Source of the DNA: Sarcocystis neurona
Lineage: Eukaryota; Apicomplexa; Conoidasida; Eucoccidiorida; Sarcocystidae
Assembly (NCBI GenBank): GCA_000727475.1
Contig: KL647318.1
Coordinates: 34,484 to 98,483, forward strand
Direction: 5' to 3'
DNA length: 64,000 nucleotides
Shown: piece after piece, positions 13,764-25,150 of the stretch
How positions within the stretch are numbered: the first letter of the stretch is position 1
How the letters are laid out: each line of letters starts with the position of its first letter
Notes under the pieces: model-generated
Database searches by the model: none
What the model saw: the letters and a program-made list of their open reading frames with translations, nothing else
Told to the model about the DNA's origin: nothing
Made by a program: the position numbers and the translations under genes

Positions 13764-15884
13764 CTCTCCCCAGATTATTAAGATTTTCTCTCAACGGTCT
13801 ACGTTGTCGAGGCGCGCCACTTGGGTTATGCTCTGTATAGATTCACTCTAAGCTCTCCAGGCCGCGATCCTGACAAAAGGCAGAAACATCTGTTCTACCA
13901 AGCTCCACTCCCCAGTGCACGCATCGGTAAAGACAAGACGATGCGTGCGGATGAACTGTGCAAGTGCTGCAGACTCCTCAATCCAAAATTTCACTCTCTC
14001 CACCTTCTTTTTAGGATCGCCGTGTAACGGAGTGACCGCTTAGCACGTGTGGACTCCGACCAGCAACCAATGCTCCCGCTCTTTTTCTCGACGTCTGTGG
14101 AGGTCAGTGTCTATTCGGAGTGTCTTCATTTGACGGGTGAACACTCACCACCAGCGGTTTCAATATCCTTCGGCATTTTCACGTTATCGCCAATCTCCAC
14201 GACGAAAATACTGCCTCTGTCGTCTCCATAATCGACTTATTGCCTGTGCTTAGAGCTCCCAATACCTGTATATCAAACGCGCTTCATTTCCAGCGGCCTT
14301 CGCCGCACGTGAAATCTGCACTGCGTTTCAGCAACGACTAGCTGTGCACATGTCGTTGAACTGAAAACCGTTGTTTCAAATTACACGCGGAAACAGCTAT
14401 CGGCAAATGCAGGAGAATAATGTACACGTCTTTGCCTCAACGTAGTGCCATTGAAGGCAAGACACATCGCCATCCAGTCACCTCATCCCGCCTTGATCTG
14501 AGCACACACTCGACGTCTCTGCTGGGCCGCTCATTGTAGCGGACGACCCCCACGTGCACGCAAAAAATCTATTTACGCTGACAGTGCAGAACCCCTTTTC
14601 GATTCAGAGCGTCCTCGCATTTTATCCCTCACAACGAGTAAGGATCCTCCCATGCGCCAACTCTAGCAGGTGGGACTTGTGGCAAGCTCGACTACTTGCC
14701 GTGTACCGAAATAACAATGAGATCACACGAGATACTCGGGTGTGGAAGTCGCAAACATCTCGCGAGCCTTCAGCGTACACTTCGTTTCTGCAGTGCTCAA
14801 CGCGGACTAAGAGATACAAAGGCGCAAGGCAGAGTTTCCATTCACGAGCTATTGACACTTCCTGCGTAGTCAATTGGTATTATTCCAAGAAGACAGACCA
14901 AAATGCCCTTGAAGCAGCAAACGTCCACGTTTTCGATGTACCAACGCAAGCGCACGACTTGAGGCGATAAAGGTTCTCCTGGAGAATGCACACAAAGCAC
15001 TACGGGATCAGATGTCTTCGACAAAGCTGACCCACGTCAAAGAACCCACAGGTACTGCAGCCTCCGGCTCATTCTTCTCCTGCCTCAAGATATTCTCCTC
15101 TCCTGTCTACACATACGAAATTCTTCGGCTCGCCCACGTGTCCTTTTCGTCATCAGGTGAACTCTACACAGGACAGCCTCTGCACCCTTCCGCTCCTCAA
15201 CCTGAGATATTCCTGGTGCTCTCGCCTGCTGAATTGCCCGCCGAGAGAAGTAATTCCAACCACAGTTCTCGGATCCCAGTTTGTGCTCTCCATTCTCCAC
15301 ACCATCCCTACGTGGCTCTGTACGATCAATCACCTCCCGAATGACAGACGCGGTGTGTCGTGCCGACGTCCACCACCATTAGGCCACGTCTCACTCAATG
15401 GTATGTTAATGACCCCCCGAGATTGAGACATCTCAGTCGCAAACCGCCTCGCTCTGGTGATCTGCCACCCGCACCATCCGTTCCTGCACGTGCGACGGAC
15501 AGGACAGACCACCGTTAAGCAGATGCCTCACCTGCAGGTTGTACACACACGCCAGCACCACAGAAACACACACGGATGTGTCCTCCTTCGTAACCCTTTC
15601 CCTTGTGGTAATGCGCAGGGGTAGTACGAAGTCTCCCCCTTGTGGTAATGTACAGGTGTAGTACCCTGTTGTCATTGCCTTTGGATTCGTGGTAGCTTCT
15701 GACTACTACCGCTTTTGCCCCACACGGCGGCCATGTTCAGCCCGCGCACATACAGCGACTAGCCGCTCATTCATTTGACCCCACCCCCTCCGGGACCCGA
15801 TCACCGCGTGTAGCCATTATATTCTTTATTTTGAATCCCGACGGAGTCTGTTAATGCGTAAAGAAAACTCCTTGGACTCCGCAG
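13764..15884 (-). repeat. Left array unit L1 (~2.1 kb)
   Basis: From the first CTCCCCAGATTA-like block to the next. In order it contains AAGCTCCACTCC (13901), a CACTCTCTCCACC block (13992), a GCAACCAATGC block (14063), CATTTTCACGTTATCGCC (14174), the CTCTAGCAGGTGGGAC block (14661), TTTCTGCAGTGCTCA (14785), a CACACAAAGCACTAC block (about 14991), a CTCCTGCCTCAAGA block (about 15077) and GTGGTAATGTACAGG (about 15642). The recurring order defines the unit. A local 37-bp duplication lies near its right end. Confidence 0.75.
15601..15673. repeat. 37-bp tandem duplication inside L1
   Basis: CCTTGTGGTAATG occurs at 15601-15613 and again at 15638-15650. Each copy is followed by a similar CAGG(G/T)GTAGTAC stretch, so about 37 bases were duplicated in tandem. 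Other units have a single copy (for example near 19916), so the duplication is specific to this unit. Confidence 0.75.
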
Positions 15885-18184
15885 TCTCTCCCCAGATTAC
15901 CGAGGTACATTTTCAACAGTCCACGTCACCAGCGGGCGCCACGTGGTGGGTGCGGTCTGTGTGGACCATTTTGTCACCTCTCCTGGTCACTACGAGGAAA
16001 AAAGTAGAAAAATCTATTTCCCCAAACTTCACTTTTCACGACACGCTCCTGTAAACCGGAACGTGTTATTGTCTGCGCCTAAGTTCTTGAAGCGCCCGGG
16101 ACAACTCCCTCCAATATTTCACGCTCTCATCAACCTCCCTCGTTGAATCGCAGTTGCAGAGTATCTGTCTAGCGCCTGTGAGATCCGCCCAACAACCAGT
16201 GCAACCGGTTCTCTTTTTCACGTGTGCCTCAATCCGGAGCTACCCAACGAGACTTCCTCTGAGAAAGAAAATCCCCTCTGCAACGTGATTTAAAGCCCTT
16301 CTGCCTCCAGCTTTCTGCTGTTGTCAACTACGGCCAAGAGGAAAATCAGACCTCGTTTGGCTCTAGAATTTCCTCACTCTCTACACTCAGAGTACGAATC
16401 TCCAGCGTAAAACACCGATTCATTTCCACCCGATGAGCCACAAATCAGTCAACGTTTCTGCAACGCCGGCCTTGGCACTGCTGGATAAACTAGAGATGTT
16501 TAGTGTAGCAGACAGGCAAAACCGTTTTCGGTAAGTGCTGATAGAAGGAAGCACACTTCTGTGCCTGAATGTGACGCCACTGATAGCACGACAAGCCAGT
16601 TTCAGACCGGCGTATCCCGTCTTGTCTTCCACAAACATGCAGGGCACCTGCTCAGCCCCTCTCTGCCAACAGACACTGCTTGAATGCACGTACAATATTT
16701 GTCTTCGTTGACATGGCACAAGCCCTGTTCAACTCAGAACATCTCGCGTTACACTCCCCATCGGAATATATGATCCCTCCACCATACACTAGCAGGTGCG
16801 ACGTATCACACGTTCAAGGTCACAGCTACTCGTGTCCTGCAATAGCAGCGCAATCATAAGTAGTACACGGGGACGGACATCGCAGACGTGTCGCCTCCCT
16901 TCAACGCTGAAGGCCGTGCTGCAGTGGTCGCCCGTGTCTGAGCGATCCAGGGGCGCATGACAGAGTCCACACTGCGACCTTCTTTACCCACAATACTTAG
17001 GTTTTAGAGTTCTATTATTTGAGAAATTCGTCGGAAACCAGCTTGGAATAGCTCGTGTCCACTGCTGCATTAACTTAACAGAGGCACATGTTTCGTTGCA
17101 CACACATCGTTTCAGAAGAGCACATGCAATGTACTTCCTGAGCAAATGTCCTTTACCAAAGAATCCCGGGCCGAAGCTTCCATAGGATACGGTTTCCTTA
17201 GAACATTTCGTACATTTCCTGCGTACCAAGTTGCTTCTGGTGAAAAAATCGTACGAAAATCTTTTCTGGTGCAGCTAATATACAACGCTTGATTATGCAA
17301 GCGCAGGCGCACGTCCGGATGCACAGAAATTTTTCCTAAGAGTTACCTGTGCAGGTCTCCGTCACCTAGCGCATCTACGCCGAAAAACCCGCGGCTCCTG
17401 ACGTGGTCTTTCCATTCTTCGTCGGCGCCTTAAGGCACCCACAGCTCAATCACAGTGGCAGCCTCAGACTTCTTATATAACTGTGCCATTACTGTCGCCC
17501 GCAGCCTGTCGTCATCACCAGAGAAGCTGCGCCGAAGACGGCCTCCACCTCTATTCGTTCCTGACCCCTGGATATTTCTGTTGCTCTCACGGTCTGGACT
17601 ACTCACCAAGAGCACTCACCCCAACGGGAGTTTGTCTGCGCAAGCCTGCACGCTCTAGTTCTACGAATCGCTGCCCCAACATCCTGTCAGGGCTACAAGC
17701 TCCTCAGTGACGTACGCGATGTTGTTGTGTCTCACATTTCTATACAGTAGTGATCGAACAACTGACCGCGATGAACTCGTACCTCCTTTCGAGTTTGACA
17801 TACCAGATCCACAGCGCCCTCCGCCTTGGTGCCCTGCCAGGCGTACCGTCCTGCGTATGCTACAGGCAAAACAGCCCTCGGTTAATCTATTCCCGCATGT
17901 TGTACTAGCTCTCCACCACCATAATTACAGTCTTGTGTGATTTGCGCCTCTGTCCTCTGCCGCGTCGGTCAATTTATGAATGTACTGATCTCTGCTTGTC
18001 CCTTTGCTAAACGTGGTAGCTTGGCGCCTGGTACTGTTTACGTCCCATTCGCCGACCACATATAATCATTCATTGCGTTGACGGCCTTCTAATCCTTTTC
18101 GATACCCTTGCGCTCCAGAACAGCAATTTTGATCTGCCAACGCTTCACTTGTTAAAACCTTTTCGTTCGTTGGGCGCTCACAAG
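15885..18184 (-). repeat. Left array unit L2 (~2.3 kb)
   Basis: It begins with CTCTCCCCAGATTAC. It shares TTCACGCTCTCATCA (16118) and CAACCAGTGC (16193) exactly with the partial unit at 24.9-25.0 kb. It shares ACATCGCAGA (16877) and CACTAGCAGGT (16787) exactly with L3. GTGGTAGCTT at 18013 marks its right end. Read on the minus strand, short stretches look coding-like near 16.1 kb (REVDESVKYWREL), but they end in stops. Confidence 0.75.
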
Positions 18185-20130
18185 AAATCTCCTCAGAACC
18201 CACATTGTCTATCCATATTACTGGCACGCGCTGTTGACCTCCTGTGTCGCGGACGCGCGTGATATTGGCCCCGCTCTCTGTGGACGCCTTCCTGAGCTCT
18301 CCACGCCACTGGCCCCGCAAACACACAGTGATCTACTTTATCAAGCTCCATCCCACATGGCACTCATCTGTCCTCGACAATGCGTTGTTTACTGTTGAGC
18401 TTGTAGAGCACTTCAGGCACTTCCCTCCAAACTTCCACGTTCTCACTAACCTCCTGCGCGGATCACCATAGCAGCGGAACAGCTCAACACCGGCAAACAA
18501 CGACAAACAGCCAGCGTTTCCACCTCTCTGCATTAACGCCTGCTGCAGTCATATTCTACCTAGTGAGGCTTCTCATAAAGGACGACATTCCCCCTGCGCC
18601 GTGGTTTAGTGGTCTCGGCGTTTTCACTTTGTCGCCTACATTCACGAGAGGGGAATACTACTTCTTATGTTTGCTAGGCTATGGGAGTAGCCGGACGGCT
18701 GACCTACAAGGTGAGAAACCACAGAGTGTCCAGAGCACTCGCCATACGTCAGAACGCGTTTGTGGAAAGCGTGCCGTGGCACGTGTGGCTGGACCACAAT
18801 CGATCTTTGTAGCGTACAGACAGAGAGAATTCGGCAACTTCAGGACAAGGAATGCACACTGCGCCACCCCCAAAATGATGCCCCCGAACGCAGCACAAGC
18901 GGCCTTCACGCCGCTCGTCGCGGCGAGCGTATCACCACCAAAATGATGCCACCGAACGCAGCACAAGCCGCCTTCACGCCGCTGGTCGCGCCCGTTTTGA
19001 AGCAAAAGTGTATTTCAGTTCACATGACACAAGCCATTTTCAACCCGCAACCTTTTACAATTTATCCCTCACCAGAATGTTGAATCCGTTCTGCATCCTG
19101 CTGATAACACTAGCAGGTAAGGCTTCTAACACCCTCAAGTGCGCAACTAGTTGTCATGTATCAGCAGAGCAGTAAGACCAAGGCGACTCAACGGGCGGCA
19201 ACATCGCAGAGATCTCGCGAGCCCTCCAAGCAAGTCTCTTTTCTGCAGTGCTCACCCGCGGCTAAGAGGTACACAGGCGCATAGGGATACTTCTTTTGTC
19301 GTTGTTTGCTATTATCAAAGGAAATACGTCGAAAATTTTCCTGATTTAGCCAATATGCACTGCATTCCTATCCGAATACACACTCAATTTTTGAGACACA
19401 CGTGTCCTCTCTGAAAAGCGTACAGAAGGCAGGTCCTGTACAGAAATGTTTCACTCAGAACAACAGTTCTGCATACCTCATAGCAACTGACGCGTTCTTT
19501 TCGTCTGCCTCAAGACAACCTCCCCTCCTTCCTAACCGGTCGGTATGGCAGTCGTCTATGCATCCGTACACTTGGGTTCGCTCACACGTCAACGTCTGTG
19601 GATTCTTCCCAACCTGTTACGTTCAATCCTGCATACTGCTTCCGCATTAATCTTGTGAAGGCATTCAGCCTCTCAAGGAAGTACACCGTGTGTCCAGTCT
19701 CATAGCATAATTTCCACGTATTGACTTTAGATTGCAAACCCCTACTCCACGGATTTTCTCTCTGTTGCTCTACCAGACGCAACGTTCATTTTTGCACCTC
19801 CGATCCCCAGCAGATCCCTCGGTGAAATGAGCGCGCGAATCTCTAGGTTCTGCACCCTCTGCAGCACTGCAGTTACAAATTTGCGTGCTTTAATTCTCGT
19901 ACTTTCTCCCCGCCTGGTAATGTACGGGCGTGCTGGTCTGTTAACGTCGCCTCTCGACTCCCGGATGATCTGTGGCTACTGATGAGTATGTCCGATAGGG
20001 CAGCCACATTCAGCCCGTGCATCTGTAGTCACACGTGTGTCTGACCCCTTTTCACTCGCTCGCGGGAATAAGGCGTTTCAGACGAGCGTGACACACCCGT
20101 GTCGCTTTTCGATGTGGAGAAAGACTCTTC
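18185..20130 (-). repeat. Left array unit L3 (~1.95 kb)
   Basis: It opens with CTCAGAACCCACATT, a diverged form of the boundary block. It continues with ATCAAGCTCCATCCC (18340), TTCCACGTTCTCACTAACC (18433), CGTTTTCACTTTGTCGCC (about 18619), CACTAGCAGGT (19108), ACATCGCAGA (19201), TTTCTGCAGTGCTCA (19240) and GCTCTACCAG (19767). Between 18872 and 18990 it carries its own short duplication, listed separately. Confidence 0.75.
18872..18990. repeat. Two ~51-bp copies offset by 68 bp
   Basis: A segment beginning AAAATGATGCC at 18872 recurs at 18940 with three differences over 51 bases. All three differences fall in the same codon phase and are synonymous in the plus frame reading MMPPNAAQAAFTPLVA. 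They are also synonymous in the minus frame that shares those third positions. The 68-bp offset is not a multiple of three, so the two copies cannot sit in one continuous frame. Three changes are too few to prove selection. Confidence 0.8.
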
Positions 20131-22700
20131 ACAAAATCTCAGTTCTTTGCCCACATTACTGAGATGCGCTTTCAACAACATGCGTGTTCGATACGCGCCA
20201 GACGCGTTACGCCCAGAGTGTGTGTTCTCTTCGCCACTCCAAGAGGCTATCCTGACAAGAGGCAGAACGGTCTAATTTACTAGCCTGCAGCCTCCGTGGC
20301 ACGCGCCTTTCTTCACACGACAGTAAGCCGTTTGCGTATGATGTCATCAAGTATTTCAAGCGTCGTGCTCCAAAATTGTACGCTGTCATCGGCTTCCTTC
20401 GCTGGATCGGGGTAACAGAGTAACAGACTAATATCTGTGTAGTCCGACGACCAACTACCGTCTCCCACTCCCTTTTTCGACAAGTGTCGACATCCACATC
20501 TATGCTGAGGGACTTATTCCTAAAAACGGAAACACCTAACACTTCGTCGTGCAGCTTCTCTGTCCTCCAAATCTTCGCTTTGTCTCCTAGAATTACGGAA
20601 GAGGAACACTTTGTGATTTGTTTCTGAGATTGTCTACTCACGTGCATGCGTAGCTCTAATTTTCAATGTACGACACGGCTTCGATTGAAGCCGTTTCGCC
20701 ACAGGCCGGACAACTTTGCTGCACGTCTGGCTTGAGGAAACGTGGATGGACACGAAAGGGTCTTTTTAGCTTACAGGCCCATGCTGCTTCCGACAAGTGC
20801 AGGAAGAAAGATGCAGGTGTCTCTGCCTTCAGTGTAATGCCGCTGGAGGCACTACCAGTTGCCCTCGCGTCGCAACATCCCCACTTGTTTTGAGCAAATG
20901 CTCAGTGTGTCTGCTCATTTACTCTCTGCAACAGACTTCCCTTAAAATACACCCGCAATATCTATTTCCGTTGACAATGTACGAGTCTTTTCCACCGCGA
21001 ACGTCTCCACCTTCCGTCCTTCACTGGAATTCAGGATGCTTACTGAAGCCTGTTGACAGCACTAACAAGTGGGACTTCTAGCACGTTCAAGCTCACGACA
21101 ACTTGTGGTGTACCACAAAAGTAGTGGGAAGACGAATTCACGGGCGCCGACGTCACAAGCATCACGCGACATTACGTTTTCACTTCCTTTTGCGGTGCTT
21201 CCGCAAGACTAAGAGATATGCAGCCGCGTGGGAAGTCTCGCTCGGACGGCAGCTACACCTCCTGCATGCCAGATGCGTACCACGAAAGGAGCGTTAAGGA
21301 AGTCTGCTTGATCTAGCTGTTTTGCAGTGCATCCTTTTTTGAACACAGGCACGGAACTTGTGGCAGGCACGTCCCTGCCGGAAAACATACGCGAAGCACT
21401 CCCTGCGGATATATCGTTCGCCGTGCACACCGGTGACGAACCATTCATACGATAGAGTTTACACTCCGACGCTCCCTACAACTGTTGACTGCTAAACTGC
21501 TACGCTGTACGAGTTAGACTAAAATTACCATGATCCAAGAGAAGTTGACTCCATCCTGCTTTGAACAGAGGAGCACGCTTAGAGCCACACTATCGTTTCT
21601 TGCGAATGTACACAAAGAATTTCCGGCGCATATATCCTTCACCAAGCACAGCCGCACCGAACCGTCCCTATGTCATAGATCCCACTCTTATACTACCCAC
21701 ATTTCTTCTGTACAAAATGGTCACTTGCAAAAGAGTCTACGAAAATCTTTCTGTAGTCACTAGAGTGCAATCAATTCCTTTTGCGATTACAGGCGCACGC
21801 TTCCAACCAGAGAAGTCTTTTCTGGGGAATACACACAAAGCGCTACCTGCGCAGGTGTTTTTCGTCCAGCACGCCTAGGACGAGGAATTCAAGGCACGTA
21901 AAGCCTTCTCCTCATTCTTCTCGTCTCTGACGACAAAATTAGCACACTTGTATGGAGGTATGTCACCCTCCTACGTTTTCCATGAGCGTGTTCTTCGGTT
22001 CGTCCTCGTACTACCCTCCTCACTAGGGTCGTCCCAAAACCGCCTCTAGATTCTGTCATCCCTTGACTGGGGAAAGTACTTGTGTTCTGGTCATTAAAGT
22101 GATTCGTCACAGGCAGTGACCCCAACGACAGTTCTTTCTCCCCAACGTGTACCGTCATACTGTATGCACCATCTCCGCGTTACTGTGCAGCACCCACCAC
22201 CTTCTCAAGAATGTACGTGATACGTCGTGCCTTAACGTACGCACCAGCAGCACATCAGAGATCGAAGCGCGGCGTACTTTTACCCTCTTGCTGTTGAGAT
22301 CTTGTCAGCTCGACTTCGACTCGCTCTGCTGCTCTACCAGGCGCAGCTGCCGCCCCTGCACACGCGACTGACAGGACAACACTTCGTTAGAGTCTTGTCT
22401 CCCCTGCTCGTTGTAAGCACTTTCCAACATTGTGGTTACAGATTTTCCTCCTTTCTTCGTCGGGACGCTGCAGGCTCTGGTGGTGTACGGAGCTACTTCG
22501 CTGTGGTCGACTCCTTTCAACTGGTGGTGGATTTGTGACGGGTGCTGCTTACGCCACGTCTGGAGGCCACACTCCGCTCCCGCGGAGACCTGACTACCCA
22601 TTCTATTGACGACGCTACGCTCATTTACAGGTTCGTGCGCTCGTGATGACCAATTTGTCTCCCTCACACGCTTCGCTTGATCCCGCTATGTCCTTCCTCA
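20131..22700 (-). repeat. Left array unit L4 (~2.5 kb, internally expanded)
   Basis: It starts at CTCAGTTCTTTGCCCACATTACTGAGAT-like sequence near 20139. It holds CACTAACAAGTGGGAC (21060), the TTTGCGGTGCTTCCGC block (about 21190), a segment duplicated at about 21604 and 21826, GCTCTACCAG (22331, exact with L3) and a GTGGTGTACGG block (about 22480). The extra length relative to other units comes mainly from the region containing the internal duplication. Its right boundary is poorly defined. Confidence 0.6.
21600..21875. repeat. Internal ~220-bp duplication in L4
   Basis: GAATGTACACAAAGAATTTC near 21604 and GAATACACACAAAGCGCTAC near 21826 begin similar ~45-base stretches. Both end in CA(A/C)GCAC-like sequence, offset by about 221 bases. 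The same block occurs once in L1 near 14985. This unit therefore duplicated part of itself after the array formed. Confidence 0.55.
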
Positions 22701-24730
22701 TCAGTTCGCGCCGCTACCCCGCTAGACAGCTTCGTCGTCTATGTGTTTTCTCTGCTAATCTCGACTCGTGCTGTCTTCCCGCAAGACAGAAAGGCGTACT
22801 TGACCATCGTGCAAGGCACACCTCAAACTGACGTTGTTCCGTTTGCCATGAAATTTTTGTATAACCCCATGAACCACGACTCCGCCAGTCAGGCCGACTA
22901 CACCCACTTTCGTTCGAGTAATGGAATACATTGATGGGCTAAGAGTGGTGGATCGCGAGCGGCACCTTCGCTGCTTAGAGCCTGGTAAGACTCTTTCTAG
23001 ACTTGCTTCGTGAGCACGCAGTAATGAGTTAACCTCCAAGACAAAATAAGGTCAACTACGGTGTCAATGTTAAATATTCTTCTCCATTCAGCTGTCTCGT
23101 CCGGCAGTCGGTGGCAGAGGACACAGCATTTGTTCTGTAGCTTAGAGTACTCGCTACAAATAGAGTAATTGTTTCTGCCATGAATAGAAAGTTATTACCA
23201 TCCGACTCGCCACATACTGTACAATGATTACGCAAAGTCGACCACGACGTTGGAGTTGAGACTACGAACGCGGTTCCTACAGCACCAAAGCAGCGCTGAG
23301 GGACCGCCTGCAAGACAAGATCAATCGTCTACTTGTGTGGCGCAGGCATCACTAAAGAAAAGAAGTCGTTTTCAAGTCGGCCCTTTCTCCTGTACACTCA
23401 GCGGACAGTTTGGCATCCTGCTCGATTACCGTCCGCTAACGTCGCCGCCTGGTCGAATAATTTGTCTACTTATGATTCCGTATGACCTCACAGATACGTT
23501 TCCCTTCTGCAGGATCCTCGCCCTTCCTCACTCACGAGGATGTACCATCCGTCCGCACACCTACGCACAACGCTACTACGTATCGTCTGTATAGTGTTCA
23601 CCCACGCCACTATTTGCCACAAAGCGGAGTCGCAGTGGCGCCGAGACGAGTTTTCGGTAGCCATCGTGGGAAGGAGCTTGCATGCGTTGAGTTCTTATGT
23701 TCTTCAGGCATTGCGCACCTGCTTCTGCTCGGTAGACCGCACCACGACAGAGTCCCCACTGAGAAACTCTCCAAACGTGTGTCGTACAGTATTGATATTC
23801 ATCCCATCGAATACAACGGCAATGTCCTTCGACCCAATAGTATGCGCTGTCTTAAATTTGCAGCAATACAAATGTCGACGCCACCTTCTGAAGCAAAGCA
23901 CTTCCTTAGTAGACAACCCTTGTCAAGCACACCCACGCCGAATCACCTAGAACACCTGGGGTCCTCTACTCATTGTTCTTCTGACTCGCCGGAAAAGTCT
24001 ACACCCCCCTGCGTATTCGGAATCGCTGCCTTCCCCCTCACCCACAAAGGTATGCTTCCGCTCCCTTGCGTCCCGTATCAATCACCACGTGGGCTTCAGT
24101 GAAAACAGCGTCCACGCCTCCACCGTACCTACTGATGGTATTCCTGTTATCCTCACTTGGTGAGTTGCTAGCCCGAAGCGGTGGTCGAAGCTTCCCTTCC
24201 CTTGTGCAAGCAGTCACCTTCTCGCAAGGAGTTCTGCAACGTAGCACGGTCGAGGAGCAACCTCGATGTCACCTGATGACGTGCAGGTAATTCTTTGTCA
24301 CGCCCGAGCATGATTTTTTTATTTGTACGTTTGCCTCCACATTGATGCTACGCCAACGTCACTTCCCTCCCAGCGTATGCGGCGAAGCGGACAGTGTTTC
24401 CGTTAAGAAATAGCATACTCGCAGGGATGTTCACATTCTCCTGCATTGCAGCCGCAGACGCGCCCGCGCCCTCTGTCCTACTTGCGTTGTGTCTGTTGAT
24501 CTGTGAACACACTGACTTGTGACCGTTGCCGGTGCGACGGTGGTAGCTTTTTTATTAGTACGGGTGTCACTCCATGCGTCAGGTTCAGTTCACGGACGTA
24601 CAGCCATTCATCCTACAGAGAACCTTTTAATACCTCCCAGAACTCACGCGCTCCAGAAAGACTATTCTTCTCGATCCTAATCTTCTCCTGACGCTCTACT
24701 ACAAGAACGGAAGGCCTTTTCACACCCCGC
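22701..24730 (-). repeat. Left array unit L5, heavily degraded
   Basis: This span has the right length for one unit and ends with GTGGTAGCTT at 24540 and the boundary block at 24731, with the same order and near-identical spacing as in L1. Its interior blocks are too diverged for me to place by eye, so the unit is inferred from period and right-hand end. A 206-codon plus-strand frame at 23482-24102 lies here but is explained by the pyrimidine-rich, stop-poor strand. Confidence 0.45.
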
Positions 24731-25150
24731 AATCCCTGCCTAGATTATCGAGGTGTTCTGCCAAGAATCTACATCTATGTCCTTGACTTGCGTCATCTGT
24801 GGTGAGTTCTGTGTAATCTTTCTTCAGCTCTACAGGCTGTATCTTGAAAAAAGCCCAAACTTCACCAAGCTACGCCCTCCCGATGCACGCACCTGTAAAC
24901 GACAATGCACTTTTTCTTGTTGAACCTCAAGCAGCTCCTCAAAGTGTTCACGCTCTCATCAGTCTCCTTCGCTGCGTGGCTCTAACACAGTAGCAGCCTT
25001 GCACCTGTGACCTCCGCCATGCAACCAGTGCCTCCATCTCCTTTCTTCCACTTCCGAGGAGACCGCGACATACGCAGAGCGTCTGTTTTGGAGAACAAAG
25101 TCCACCCTACTACGTGACTCAACCTCGTTCTGACCTCTGCATTCTAGCTC
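24731..25150 (-). repeat. Left array partial unit L6
   Basis: It contains, in order and at the expected spacing, TGCCTAGATTATCGAGG (24738), CCCAAACTTCACCAAGC (24858), TTCACGCTCTCATCA (24947, exact with L2) and GCAACCAGTGCC (25021). After about 25.1 kb I cannot follow the unit further, so this is taken as the last clear copy. Confidence 0.65.

Larger units (their letters stand above)
13600..25150 (-). repeat. Left tandem array of diverged ~2.1-2.3 kb units
   Basis: Ordered blocks recur with constant order and roughly constant spacing. A CTCCCCAGATTA-like block lies at 13764, 15885, 18185, 20131 and 24731. GTGGTAGCTT occurs exactly at 15689, 18013 and 24540, 172-196 bases before the first block. 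CACTAGCAGGT is exact at 16787 and 19108, with close matches at 14661 and 21060. TTTCTGCAGTGCTCA is exact at 14785 and 19240. TTCACGCTCTCATCA is exact at 16118 and 24947. The plus strand is C/T-rich throughout (15181-15240: C23 T17 G12 A8). Strand is given as minus because reverse-complemented units match the right-hand array. Confidence 0.82.

Noticed and set aside
23482..24102. 206-codon plus-strand open frame
   Set aside because: It lies on the pyrimidine-rich strand, where stop codons (purine-rich) are rare. It is low-complexity Ser/Pro/Thr/His sequence with no domain.
13600..25150. Left array as a family of intact secreted or surface protein genes
   Set aside because: Peptides shared between units are short, broken by stops and frame changes, and no unit has a full-length frame; a repeat array is the simpler reading.
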